In this document: one piece after another, positions 37,112 to 45,251 of the stretch | Layout: every line of letters starts with the position of its first letter | Numbering within the stretch: the stretch's first letter is position 1 | NCBI GenBank assembly: GCA_963966185.1 | Contig: CAWZYM010000327.1 | Coordinates: forward strand, 290,001-354,000 | Reading direction: 5' to 3' | Source of the DNA: Rhabditoides inermis | Taxonomy: Eukaryota; Nematoda; Chromadorea; Rhabditida; Rhabditidae | DNA: 64,000 bases | Notes under the pieces: generated by a model | The model's input: only the letters and a program-made list of their open reading frames with translations | Databases searched by the model: none | What the model was told of the DNA's origin: nothing | Translations under genes and position numbers: made by a program

Positions 37112-38744
37112 CTTTGCAGATGCGTTCATTTGATCGCTCACTGTGTGCAGATGTCGCTGGCGACGGCGGGCCGACCGGAGCATGAACAGCCGGATAAGGT
37201 GGGTGGATGAATGGGGAGAAGTAGTGAAGCCGACTGGCATGCTGGCACGCTAGCCGACACCGACATGACACGTGTTCATATTTCGTTTATCAGATTATTG
37301 GTGTAGTGTCGAGATGGAATCGGGATGGATAGACTAATGAGCCATTCAGGACCTGCTGATAGTGGCGCTGGACCTGCTGTCGGGTCTGGCCGAGTCATTG
37401 ACGGGCTCGCTGGATCCGCTCGTCGGAAACAGCCAGCTCGTGCCGCTCATCTACCAGTGTGCACAGGTGAGTGCGAGGGGGCGAGAGAGAGAGAGAGATT
37501 GACACACATGACTCTCAGGACCCGACGTCGGAGGTGCGGCAGAGCAGCTTTGCGCTGATCGGCGACCTCGCGAAGGCCTGCTACCACCACCTCAAGCCCT
37601 ATATCCGTGAGTCTGCCGAATAGTTGTACGGTGTCGATGTGGTGCGTTTTCAGAGTCGTTCCTCCCGATTCTTGCCTCAAACCTCGATCCCGAGCTGGTC
37701 TCGGTGTGCAACAATGCGATATGGGCACTTGGCGAGGTGAGTAGAGTTTGATTGGTTATCGATGTATTGATAAAAAAAAGTTTCGCTACCACCGACAGAT
37801 ACTTCACGCGACTAAACCCGTTGTTTCATTTTCGTTGTTGTATTCTTGATATCAGCAGTAAATCAATGCAATTTAAGGTTTCGCTGCGGATGGGCGCGGA
37901 GCTGAAGCCGTCGGTGTCGGCGTTCCTGCCGTCGCTGCTGTTTGTGATGAACAGTCCGAATGCGCAGCGCACGCTGCTCGAGAACACGGCCATCACGCTC
38001 GGCCGGCTCGGCATCAGCTGCACCGAGGAGCTCGCGCCGCTACTCAACCGGTCAGTCGCGAGTAGTGGGCATGTTTCAAGAGAGTCAGACAGGAAAGGTG
38101 GATGTGGATGCAGGCTTTGCGCGAAAAAAGTCTACGAGTTCAGAGCGTCAGTCGATTGATTTATTAATTAATTGGTTGCAGGTTTGTGCGCGCGTGCTGC
38201 TTTGCGCTGCGCAACATTCGCGACAACGCCGACAAGGTGAGTTGGGATGGGAAGGGAAGACGAGGGAGACGGAGACTTTTTATAGTTGGAAAAGCATTTG
38301 TCTCATAGGGAATGACAAGACTACTGCAATTCCAATTGTTCTCAGCCGAGAACAAGACGAAGTCTTGGATTATAACGACTGTGAAAGACTGTTGTGTGTT
38401 GCAGGAGAGTGCGTTCCGCGGCCTCTGCTTCATGATCAACAACAACCCGGCCGGAGTGCTCAACGTGAGTGCGCCCCTGTTCGTGACATTTGTAGTGTAA
38501 TATCTCATTGATGTCAGGACTTTATCTTCTTGTGTGATGCGATAGCGTCGTGGAGCGACCCGCCGCCGGAGCTCAAGATGATGTTCTCGAGGGTTGGATT
38601 CGGCGGTATTGATTGGTTATCGATTGATTGTTGCAGATTCTGCACGGTTTCCGCCAGCAAGTGGGCGACGCGAACTGGACGGCGTTCACGGGGCAGTTTC
38701 CTCAGCCGCTGAAGCAGCGTCTGGTGGCGCAGTACGCCATCTGA
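17226..38744 (+). CDS. imb-2: Transportin-1 (karyopherin beta-2)
   Basis: Twenty-seven exons encode 878 residues (human TNPO1 about 898): 17226-17261, 17439-17501, 17816-17893, 18238-18330, 18546-18596, 18672-18782, 18829-18875, 18960-19037, 19341-19455, 20646-20756, 20898-21059, 21195-21296, 21469-21624, 21795-21907, 21953-22055, 22107-22256, 22303-22443, 22487-22575, 37120-37198, 37350-37466, 37519-37606, 37654-37736, 37878-38050, 38182-38236, 38405-38464, 38518-38592, 38637-38744. HEAT repeats span the chain, with landmarks [39 protein letters not shown], the acidic loop ([11 protein letters not shown], from about residue 350), [18 protein letters not shown] and [11 protein letters not shown], ending [12 protein letters not shown]. 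It imports PY-NLS cargo into the nucleus with Ran. Introns 9 and 18 contain antisense nested genes. The acceptor before 37878 (TTTAAG) is weak. Confidence 0.96.
18021..18192 (-). repeat. Dispersed repeat R, copy in imb-2 intron 3
   Basis: This stretch is the reverse complement of sequence at 50004-50294 and, more weakly, 47447-47580. Shared words in the orientation of those copies include TAGCCTGCGCCAGAGCGATAG, CGCGCTATTGCCGAGAGC and GATCTACCCCACC. It is non-coding and intronic in all three places. Confidence 0.7.
19724..20108 (-). CDS. Nested small Cys-rich secreted protein
   Basis: Two minus-strand exons, 20108-19936 and 19799-19724, join in frame at CAG|GTGAGT and TTTGCAG|C and encode 82 residues inside imb-2 intron 9. 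The first 20 residues are a strong signal peptide ([19 protein letters not shown]). The mature part has eight cysteines: KCLVRC, YPCC, then [12 protein letters not shown] and VPCP near the C-terminus. The chain ends PIW. An even number of cysteines in a short secreted chain suggests a disulfide-bonded fold. Cysteines cluster at the end of exon 1 and through exon 2, and the intron keeps the frame, which argues against a chance ORF. An upstream ATG at 20159 would add a non-signal leader, so the start at 20108 is preferred. I do not recognise the family and infer no function. Confidence 0.65.
20147..20186 (+). repeat. Copy of the imb-2 exon 5 / intron 5 junction
   Basis: About 40 bp match 18582-18621 with two mismatches. 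The copy includes the last bases of exon 5 (CTGATTCGCGCCACT), the donor GTAAGTGT and the start of intron 5. It lies in intron 9, just upstream of the nested Cys-rich gene. Confidence 0.75.
21076..21151 (-). pseudogene. Fragment of the STMTA-gene last exon
   Basis: On the minus strand this part of imb-2 intron 11 reads [13 protein letters not shown], against [14 protein letters not shown] at the C-terminus of the nested repeat gene (22850-22893). At DNA level it shares CTAAGGTTACTTCTTGGTCT and CTTGGTCACGG with that exon, with a small internal duplication. It is an isolated relic with no STMTA repeats beside it. Confidence 0.7.
22850..23315 (-). other. C-terminal GSKDK exons 37-39 of the STMTA gene
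   Basis: Exons 23315-23238, 23200-23099 and 23031-22850. They encode a block starting [15 protein letters not shown], then serine/alanine-rich sequence with SGSKDT and SGSKDK, then five GNKDK/GSKDK units and the basic end [10 protein letters not shown]. Composition changes here from STMTA repeats to a lysine/aspartate-rich tail. The exon 37 donor (GTCTGC) is weak, so this junction is the least certain of the model. Confidence 0.7.
22850..36814 (-). CDS. Giant nested STMTA-repeat protein
   Basis: Thirty-nine minus-strand exons join without a break from ATG at 36814 to TAA at 22850, giving 12,144 nt and about 4,047 residues. The whole gene lies within imb-2 intron 18. Every intron is GT-AG and splits a codon after its first base. 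Exons 1-4 (36814-36751, 36643-36599, 36537-36457, 36398-36291) encode a unique N-terminus starting [18 protein letters not shown]; exon 5 (36247-35870) starts the repeats. The body is about 350 repeats of STMTA followed by 4-6 small residues (VGQGS, VHGGLG, AQGGM, VPGGGM, AGAAGT). RDGPVGS recurs at block starts. The C-terminus has lysine-rich GSKDK repeats and ends KEPKTKK. No signal peptide, membrane segment or known domain is visible. The chain is probably disordered or a repetitive fold. Function unknown; I do not recognise the family. Confidence 0.8.
23430..24391 (-). repeat. STMTA block, AAGAAGT type (exons 34-36)
   Basis: Exons 24391-24308, 24258-24148 and 24107-23430. Exon 36 encodes about 20 repeats of [12 protein letters not shown] with interspersed STMTAAGK; exons 34 and 35 are short block-start exons. 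Copies are nearly identical at DNA level, so both strands stay open through the block. Confidence 0.85.
24444..26906 (-). repeat. STMTA block, AQGGM/VPGGGM type (exon 33)
   Basis: A single 2,463-nt exon encoding 821 codons of alternating 10- and 11-residue repeats ([32 protein letters not shown]), about 78 copies, flanked by short unique ends. It is the longest uninterrupted repeat exon. Confidence 0.9.
26952..28600 (-). repeat. STMTA block, VPGGT/AQGGL type (exons 31-32)
   Basis: Exon 31 (28600-27095, 502 codons) opens with [17 protein letters not shown] and then has about 48 ten-residue repeats ending VPGGM, VPGGT, AQGGM or AQGGL. Exon 32 (27050-26952) is a short linker carrying [15 protein letters not shown]. 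Confidence 0.88.
28643..29608 (-). repeat. STMTA block, VGQGQ type (exon 30)
   Basis: A 966-nt exon with about 30 repeats alternating [10 protein letters not shown] and [11 protein letters not shown] or [10 protein letters not shown]. The two-repeat unit is 63 nt (57 nt for the AMNGLG form). Confidence 0.88.
29651..34881 (-). repeat. Tandem exon array of the STMTA gene (exons 8-29)
   Basis: Twenty-two exons, each starting [10 protein letters not shown] and ending [10 protein letters not shown], are separated by short introns (42 bp in several cases). From the 5' end they are 34881-34753, 34710-34519, 34476-34348, 34305-34114, 34071-33943, 33900-33709, 33666-33538, 33495-33304, 33261-33133, 33090-32962, 32919-32728, 32685-32494, 32451-32260, 32217-32026, 31983-31792, 31749-31369, 31327-31136, 31093-30839, 30796-30542, 30499-30245, 30202-29948, 29905-29651. 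Lengths are 129, 192, 255 or 381 nt, differing by whole 63-nt units. Larger repeats are 405 bp (exon pairs), 234 bp and 297 bp. Confidence 0.88.
34932..35827 (-). repeat. STMTA block, VPGAS/VHGGLG (exons 6-7)
   Basis: Exon 6 (35827-35291, 179 codons) has about 20 short eight- to ten-residue repeats ([28 protein letters not shown]) and carries the few cysteines of the repeat region. Exon 7 (35243-34932) is a transition into the VGQGS/VHGGLG type used by the tandem exons. Confidence 0.85.
37051..37110. repeat. (GATT)n microsatellite
   Basis: About 15 copies of a GATT tetranucleotide fill the end of imb-2 intron 18, directly before the polypyrimidine tract and the acceptor at 37119. Confidence 0.95.
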
Positions 38745-39491
38745 GGAGTGGCCGTCCTGCCTGCCTCCCCTCCTCCCTCCCTTCCTCTTCCCTGCATGTC
38801 CGTGTCCCCTGTCCTTCTTGCATGTACAGTGCCCATTTGTCTCTCTCGGGTCGTGTGATGTCCTTTGTCCCTTGTCCCCCTCCCTCTCCCTCTCCCCTTC
38901 CTCTCACAGTGTCCGCCGTCTGCTCACCGTCGTCTCGTGTCCGATTGTCCGCGTGTTGTTTGTTGTTGTTGTCCGTTGATGTTGTGTTGTCGGATTGTCG
39001 TCGTCGTCGTCTTCTCACCCTCCCACTTGTATGTGCATCTCAGATCCGTGTTTCTCTCTCCCATCATCTTCTCACCCTATATATTGGATACTTGTAGTCT
39101 CTGCGTGTTTCTCGCTCCTTCTGGTTTTACTAGTTCCGCGTTGTGATTGGCATAGTAGTTTGTGTGTCTCGCGTAGTTGTGTGAGCTTGACAGAGATTGA
39201 TAGGTTGTTTCTTTTCCTCCTTTTTCGTCAGAGGTCCGTTTAGTTCCGGTATTAGACTATATGCATGTGCTCATCCGCCACCTCTTCTTTCCTTTCACTC
39301 CCTCCCTCTCTCACTCCGCCACCCTAGTTATGTGTGTTATTTTGTATGTACACTTTTTTTTATATAAGTGATTTGTGTGCTTTGGATGATGGAGAAGGCA
39401 TAAATGTCTATGTGTTCAGTTGTGTGGTTTGTTGGTGGGATGACGGGACATGATACATTTATGTGGACAGATGGATGGATGGCAATGACAA
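38745..39491 (+). other. imb-2 3' flank
   Basis: Pyrimidine-rich sequence after the imb-2 stop, including long CCTCCCT and CTCTCCC runs, then AT-rich sequence near 39350. No exon is supported. It separates convergently arranged genes. Confidence 0.6.
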
Positions 39492-39859
39492 TCACTGTTT
39501 CTTGAGTGACTTCATCTTCCTGCGACCGCCTCGATTGAACTGTCGATCCAGACCGTACGTAGAGGTCTCCACGTCATCTGGAATCGAACCGAGCTGCTCG
39601 ATGCGGGTCCTGGGAGTGGGAATATCATTGTATTTCTCTTTCTCTTTCTCGCCCCTCCACTCCCCCTCTCCCTGTTTCTCTCTTTCTCCATTCCATATCT
39701 CTCTCTCTTCCTCTCTTCCTCTCCTTCTCTCTCTCCCCCTCTCTCTCTCCTTACCCCGTCCTCTCCCTATCGAACACGAGCAATTGTTTTGCCCTCTTCT
39801 CGGATAGTCTCTGTCGCATAGTGTTGCGGCGCGCGTTGAACTCTGCTTGCTCATCGAAC
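39492..39859 (-). CDS. 3' exons of a small basic protein, unidentified
   Basis: Two minus-strand exons, 39859-39755 and 39609-39492, join in frame across a pyrimidine-rich intron. They encode FDEQAEFNARRNTMRQR and LSEKRAKQLLVFDRERTG, then TRIEQLGSIPDDVETSTYGL, and end GGRRKMKSLKKQ. The product is charged and helix-prone with a basic C-terminus. The 5' end is missing: exon 1 shown here starts in mid-codon. The nearest upstream exon in the right phase is the prp-4-like exon ending at 40382 (donor GC|GTAAAT), so these may be the tail of a chimeric transcript. I do not recognise the family. Confidence 0.5.
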
Positions 39860-40377
39860 CTGAAGGTGATTTGCACACATTTACTCGAAATTCTAGAAGG
39901 ATCTGGAAGGTCTGGAATGGTTTGAGTGATCTGTGATCCAGACGGGACGTCTGTCTGGATGTGGATGTCTAGGAAGAATGATGAGTACTCTGAAACTTTT
40001 TGACGCAGTGTTAACGCAATCAACGCACTGATTTTGCGTTAACGCACTGAAAATGTGTGGGGGTGGATGGTACGCAAATTGGTGCGTTGGAGTGCGAGAA
40101 AGTGCGTAGTTCATAGAAAGCGCGTAGACGCACTGAATTTAGCGGGAAATTGCGTAGTTCATAGAAAACGCGAAAACGCATTGAATATACCAAGAATTCC
40201 TTTTTGTAGATAACACGCCATTATATCAGATTCTTTAATAAACAAAACAAACATAACTTGAAATGGAATTTTATTGATCAACAAATTCAATAGATACAAA
40301 AGCTTTGCTAAACAATAACACACAAACAAGAAAACAAAGATCAAGTGTAGTATTCGAGGAGGTAACAGCAGTCCAAT

Positions 40378-40821
40378 TTACGCACACTTCTGCTTGATTC
40401 TATTCTTGCGATGGTACGACGTCGTCGAGTCGCGCTCCTGCTGGTCTGCAACACTCATCACATCACATCACACTCTTAGCAATACACTCAATCCTCTCGT
40501 TTATCTCTCCCCCCCCCTCTCCACTCACCAGTCTTCTTCTCTTCCTCCTTCATCGGCCGGCAAGCATCTGTGCTACCTTCGCTCATTGTCGACAGCATCG
40601 CGCGCACACGCTCGCGCCTAAACATTACAGGGATTCATCAGGATCCGAGATATTTACAGCCTATAATATTACCACTACGAAGTCATGAGGTCCTCTCCGA
40701 AGAAGCAGATGGGTTGGTTGAGAGAGGGTTGGTCGCCAGCGCAGCTTCATCTTCACCTGGTGGTCGTCCGTCGGCAGCATCATACCGCGCCCGCAGCGAC
40801 GACGCTCGAACTCCGCCAGCA
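40378..40821 (-). pseudogene. prp-4: prp-4 (U4/U6 snRNP 60K) fragment
   Basis: Three exon-like blocks (40821-40679, 40617-40529, 40445-40378) match the N-terminal SFM region of splicing factor PRP4. The frame reads LPTDDHQVKMKLR, then after a frameshift NQPICFFGEDLMTS, then RERVRAMLSTMSEGSTDA and a block ending TTSYHRKN. The order matches the family (TDDxxVKxxLR, GEPIxxFGEGP, RRERLR, YHEGP). The +1 shift between LR and NQP breaks the frame, and no WD40 part follows. The last block stops at TAA or could splice at GC|GTAAAT. It lies inside the TIR-bounded segment, downstream of the rpb-3 relic. Confidence 0.7.
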
Positions 40822-40950
40822 CTTAACACATAACCATAAAACACATAGATTCGCGGAACGGGCCGATGGCAATGAGTGACGGTCTACACAAGAATGAATA
40901 AAATACCTCGAGACGACTCGACTCGACTCGAGTCGGCAGACGGTGATCCG

Positions 40951-41816
40951 TTACTTGTTGGGCTTGCCGGTGGGGTCGAAAGGCGCTTGATGCTCGTCAT
41001 CGTCTATCTCTGAGAACTCGCTGCGAGGCCACTCGTACAGTTTCTCGTACCCCTAGAACCAACAAGTTAGTCCGAAAAAGTACCTAAATGTAAGAAACAT
41101 TCAAGTTGTTGAATGAAGACTGACCGTGTGACGGAGCGCGTTGTCGGGGTCGTACTCGAATCCCTGGAGGATTTCACTTGGCGCGCTCCTTGCGAAAGCC
41201 TTCTTCGTGTGCGAAGCTTCACGATCAGATTGTCGTCCGCCTGAATGATTACAATACGTCTCACACTCAATACATCTCGTACAATGACATTTTGCGGGCG
41301 AATCAGGTCGGAAAATGCGAAAGACTTCATAAGAAAAGACGAGTGAGACAGTGTGAGGTTCATCAGAAGAGACGCAGAACACAACAATGTCCGTCTGCAG
41401 TGTGCACACCTGCGAGTAGTCGTCGCTCATGTGCCCGACGGGTCCGGCGCGTCGCTGCAGGTGGACGCCGGCGGCCGGCATCACCTCGGGGTTGCTGCTC
41501 TCCAGGACGCCCGACATCGTCGGCACCTGAGCGCATTCCCGATACAAACATTCATTTCATAACGATAATACTATACGAAACCTCCTAAATATACATAAAG
41601 AGACGTACTTCTGTGATTGGAACGCGGCGCAGCGAATGGGCGACGTGTCCTCGAGACAGAACCGGAACCGCTGAATTACCTCATTTACAAACAAAAACCG
41701 TAACATGTTATACGTTTTCAAAATGAAATAAGCAATACAAAAAGCAAACAAATTGTTACTTACCTCATCGCTGTATTATTCAAAATGGTTACTATCGGTT
41801 GATTCGCGTACGGCAT
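40951..41816 (-). pseudogene. rpb-3: rpb-3 (RNA polymerase II subunit RPB3) relic
   Basis: Blocks at 41816-41764, 41670-41609, 41526-41410, 41240-41125 and 41052-40951 follow RPB3 in order. They read MPYANQPIVTILNN, then VAHSLRRVPITEV in a shifted frame, then a substituted block ending HMSDDYSQ, then DDNLIVKLR, a second frameshift, FEYDPDNALRHT, and [19 protein letters not shown] with FDPTGKPNK, then TAA. A further stretch near 41270 keeps a Cys-rich motif like the RPB3 zinc loop. The C-terminal dimerisation helix after GKP is absent. At least two frameshifts and many radical substitutions mark it as decayed, although several GT-AG sites survive. Confidence 0.8.
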
Positions 41817-42273
41817 GCTGCAATGTGTTTGCTGAACAATGCGATTCAAAGTAATTTACATGCCAACGAAAATCAACACAAACGAACCAAGTAAACACAA
41901 CAAAACAGTGCGCGGATATGATGGTAATGCAATTTCGAAACTCAGCTGAGAGTTTTCTGCTACGCTGTGTCGACGAACAGACGGTAACCGTAAGAAGTTG
42001 TGCGTATAGAGTTTTTTTCGCAACGTCGTGTTCTGCAGAGATTCGTGCATTTTTGTCAGAAAAATGAATTAAACAAACATTTGTGGGTTGGAGTTTACGT
42101 TCGAAACAATGTTGCTGGACGAAAAGACGCTAAAAAAACAATTTGAAAACAATAATCAACAAGTGCAACAAGGTGGTGTGATACGTTAGTATTTTTTTTT
42201 TCATCTTCAACAGGCATAGGCAGGCAGTCCGCCAACCTTTTAGCGTCAAGCTGACTGTCAGACCAGGTCACTC

Positions 42274-42544
42274 AAAAGGAGAGCTGTACGGAATAATAGC
42301 ATGAGGTTGACAATATTGATATGCTGAATGAATTTAAACAAAAATAAACTCCAAAAATAAACTCCAATTGATATGAATGTGATCTAGGAATATCATAATG
42401 AAATCAGGCAATCGGAATTCACTTCGTGATAAAGTACAAACTTGGCACGGGTTTTCAATGGGAATTTAGTTACAAAATTGGTCCATTTCGTTACAATAGG
42501 ACGTGAGACATCAGCTGGTCATTTCATTATTATTACACTCCTTG
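42274..42544. mobile_element. MITE-like element, copy 2
   Basis: A diverged copy of the 10929-11237 element in the same orientation, sharing AAAAGGAGAGCTGTACGGAA, ATCAGGCAATCGG, TACAAACTTGGCACGGGTTT and GACGTGAGACATCA. The right end is eroded (ACTCCTT only). It sits inside the TIR-bounded segment, so it is nested in it. Confidence 0.7.
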
Positions 42545-42946
42545 CAATATACAATTGCGAGACAATCAACACATCTCATTTGATAACTGATCACTGTTTG
42601 AAATGCGACAAAATGCGTCGTTTGAATTATAAATCAACGACGCACAAAATGCGTCGACGCACAAAATGCGTCGTTGAATTTAAAATCTCTGTTGACGCAA
42701 TCACTCGCATTCCTAACGCACTTTCTCGCACTTCAACGCAAAATGGATTGCGTGAGATTTGCGTCAACGATGCGTTGTTTAAATTTGCGTTGACACAATC
42801 TCTCGCATCCCTAACGCACTTTCTCGCAATCCAACGCAAAATGGGGTGCGTCAAAATTGCGTAAATGATGCGTTGTTCAAAATTTGCGTTAACACTGCGT
42901 CATAAATTACCAGAGTAGGGATGATGAGATCTCGTGTCATTTAGAG

Positions 42947-42983
<37 letters not shown>

Positions 42984-42986
<3 letters not shown>

Positions 42987-45199
42987 CCGTGGCTGAGCAG
43001 GAGGCATGCTGTTTGCGTCACCATCTATAGGGATCGGCTCCCCACCAACGATCAGACCTGAAACAAACAGAACATATGAGAAAAAGGAGGAAGATACGCT
43101 TTTTAAACGTGAGGGCTCTCCAATCAGTACATAGCTGACTACTTGCACTGGTCAGCCTAGGGTTAGCCTTGTTTATCCACATATTTTCATGCTTACCTTT
43201 TTATTGTTATTAGTACTCATTTGCCGATTGAATACTTCAATAAAGCTCCCATACCTGGCTGGCGCACTCGCTGCTGCAGCTGACCCGTCTGGTGGTGAAC
43301 TTGCTGAACGGTCTGAGCGGGAAGAGGAATGACTCCGACCTGAATAGCTTTACGATGCGGTCGAAAGTGGGTAGTTCAGTATCCAACATTACAGTCTTAT
43401 CACAATTTTCATTTTAGCTATCTCATGTTTTTGCCAGTCCCCCCTTTTTTTCTCGTTATTTTTTCGCGTGTTTCATCATTATGCGAATCATCGGCGGATT
43501 TGCTGAATGAGTGAGAGTATTGAGTATGAGAAGAGGTTTAGCGGTGACTATAGGGAATCTCTTGAGTAGCTGATTACACAGTCTCAGGTATCGCCACAAT
43601 TTGGTCTGTTAGCTAATCACCCAATAAACACCGCAGATTGGTCATTTATATCGTAAGAGACCATGTGGATAGCGACCGTGTTCAGAAGTGATTACTGGAT
43701 TGATGCGATGAGGTAGAAAATAATGAAAAGTAGTGAGGTGATTAGTGGATTGAGGAACGAGTGGGTGGAAAGTAGTCAGTAGTGAGAAGCAGGAGTGACT
43801 CACCGGGCGATACTCCGACTCCTGTCCCGACGAGGAATAGGAGTGCGTCTTGGTGAAGTAGCTGGACGTTGGAGGCGGCTGCGGCTGAAGATGACTACTC
43901 TGAGACTGAGAGAGAGGAGGGAGAGAGTGAGAGAGGAGAGGAGAGAGAGAGAGAGCGTGGCGCACCTTGGGATAGGTGTTCTCGACCTTGACATAGCGCT
44001 CCTGCACCGCATACTTTGGCTGTTCGGGGTAGGTCTCCTCTCTCGTGGGTAGATACTCCTTCTGGTTCTCCTTCTGGTATCTCTGCTGCGGCGGCGGTGG
44101 ATGGGGGTACTTGATTTCCACGGATGGGTACTTTTCCTCTTGGTATGTTGGCGTGGTCGGGTATGCCTGTAGCAGAACACGTTTCAGGTAATGCCATTGG
44201 CAGAACTGTCGTGTAGTTGTTAGTATGCTCCTCAGGAGGTGAAAACATGTTTAAAAATATCGTATCGTTCTGTGTAACTAGTTTTGACCAATTGTTTCAA
44301 TATACGTTTCACATAATATAGAAAAGCACTGTATCTATGTCAAACGCAATTTCAATTTCTTGATGTGTTTTCTGAAAATGCGATGTGAACATCTAATTTT
44401 GATATGATATACGTTTCACATAATATGGAAAAGTATTGTGACTATGCCTCAGATAATTTCTTATTCGTCTTTGCTCGAACAACCATTTTACTCAGGTCTC
44501 GGAAGCGTAAGGAAGCGTATAGCATGCGTTATCAAGAGCAAGAAGCAAGAGTAAGAGCATCATTGACCATTTCACAGACAGCCACTACACACTACACACT
44601 ACGCTCTGCTTGGCCATGGATGCGGATTGATGAGCGAGTGCGACTCATGCGACTCACCGCGGTTGGATAGGCCTCTGTGTACTCCTTTCCCTTGGCGGGG
44701 CAGGTGCAGTACAGTCCGTCGGCGCCGTTCTGGCCCGGCGCGCCCGACGCCCCGTCCACCCCGTCCGGACCAGGGGGACCCTGCAGAAGGGGAGTTGAAT
44801 CATATTTGTACACACCTTTCATGTGAGTTTCATAATTTTGCACATTTACTTTTGATATGTTTCACAGCAAACATATAACTCCAAGAATTACATTGGCTAT
44901 AATTTGAGTGCGTGTTGCCTTTCAAAATTGGGTGGAAAATATGCCGAGTCTATTCTGAATCTGGTGATATCTACTATATATCTATACCCTCATCCTCACC
45001 ATGCGTCTTTCCCAGATTGCCCGGATTACATTTGCATTCGTTTCATTTAAAAGATCATGAAACATAATAATATTCAACATATTACATATACAAGTCCACA
45101 CCATTCTTCCCTCCGGTCCCAGGTAGCCCTGCGGCCCGGGCGGGCCGTAGTCTCCGGGTACTCCAGCGTTGCCGCGAGAACCGGGGGCTGGAAGGAGTA

Positions 45200-45251
<52 letters not shown>

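Larger units (their letters stand above)
40001..42902. mobile_element. TIR-bounded segment with host-gene fragments
   Basis: A 19-bp sequence (TGACGCAGTGTTAACGCAA) at 40001-40019 is perfectly inverted at 42884-42902. Subterminal zones on both sides share a motif like GCGTTGGAGTGCGAGAAAGTG (near 40082 and, inverted, twice in 42700-42840) and many GCGT/ACGC words. Between them lie decayed rpb-3 and prp-4 exons and a nested MITE copy. No transposase remnant and no clear target-site duplication is seen. The structure suggests a non-autonomous DNA transposon that carries gene fragments, or two copies of one element inserted around them. Confidence 0.55.

Noticed and set aside
40001..42902. Target-site duplication at the TIR-bounded segment
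   Set aside because: Flanking bases (AACTTTT on the left, TAAATTACC on the right) do not match over any usual length, so none is claimed.
44995..45025. Tiny extra collagen exon between 45102 and 44780
   Set aside because: A donor-like GTGAGG exists but no acceptor precedes it, and joining 45102 directly to 44780 gives a perfect Gly-X-Y frame.
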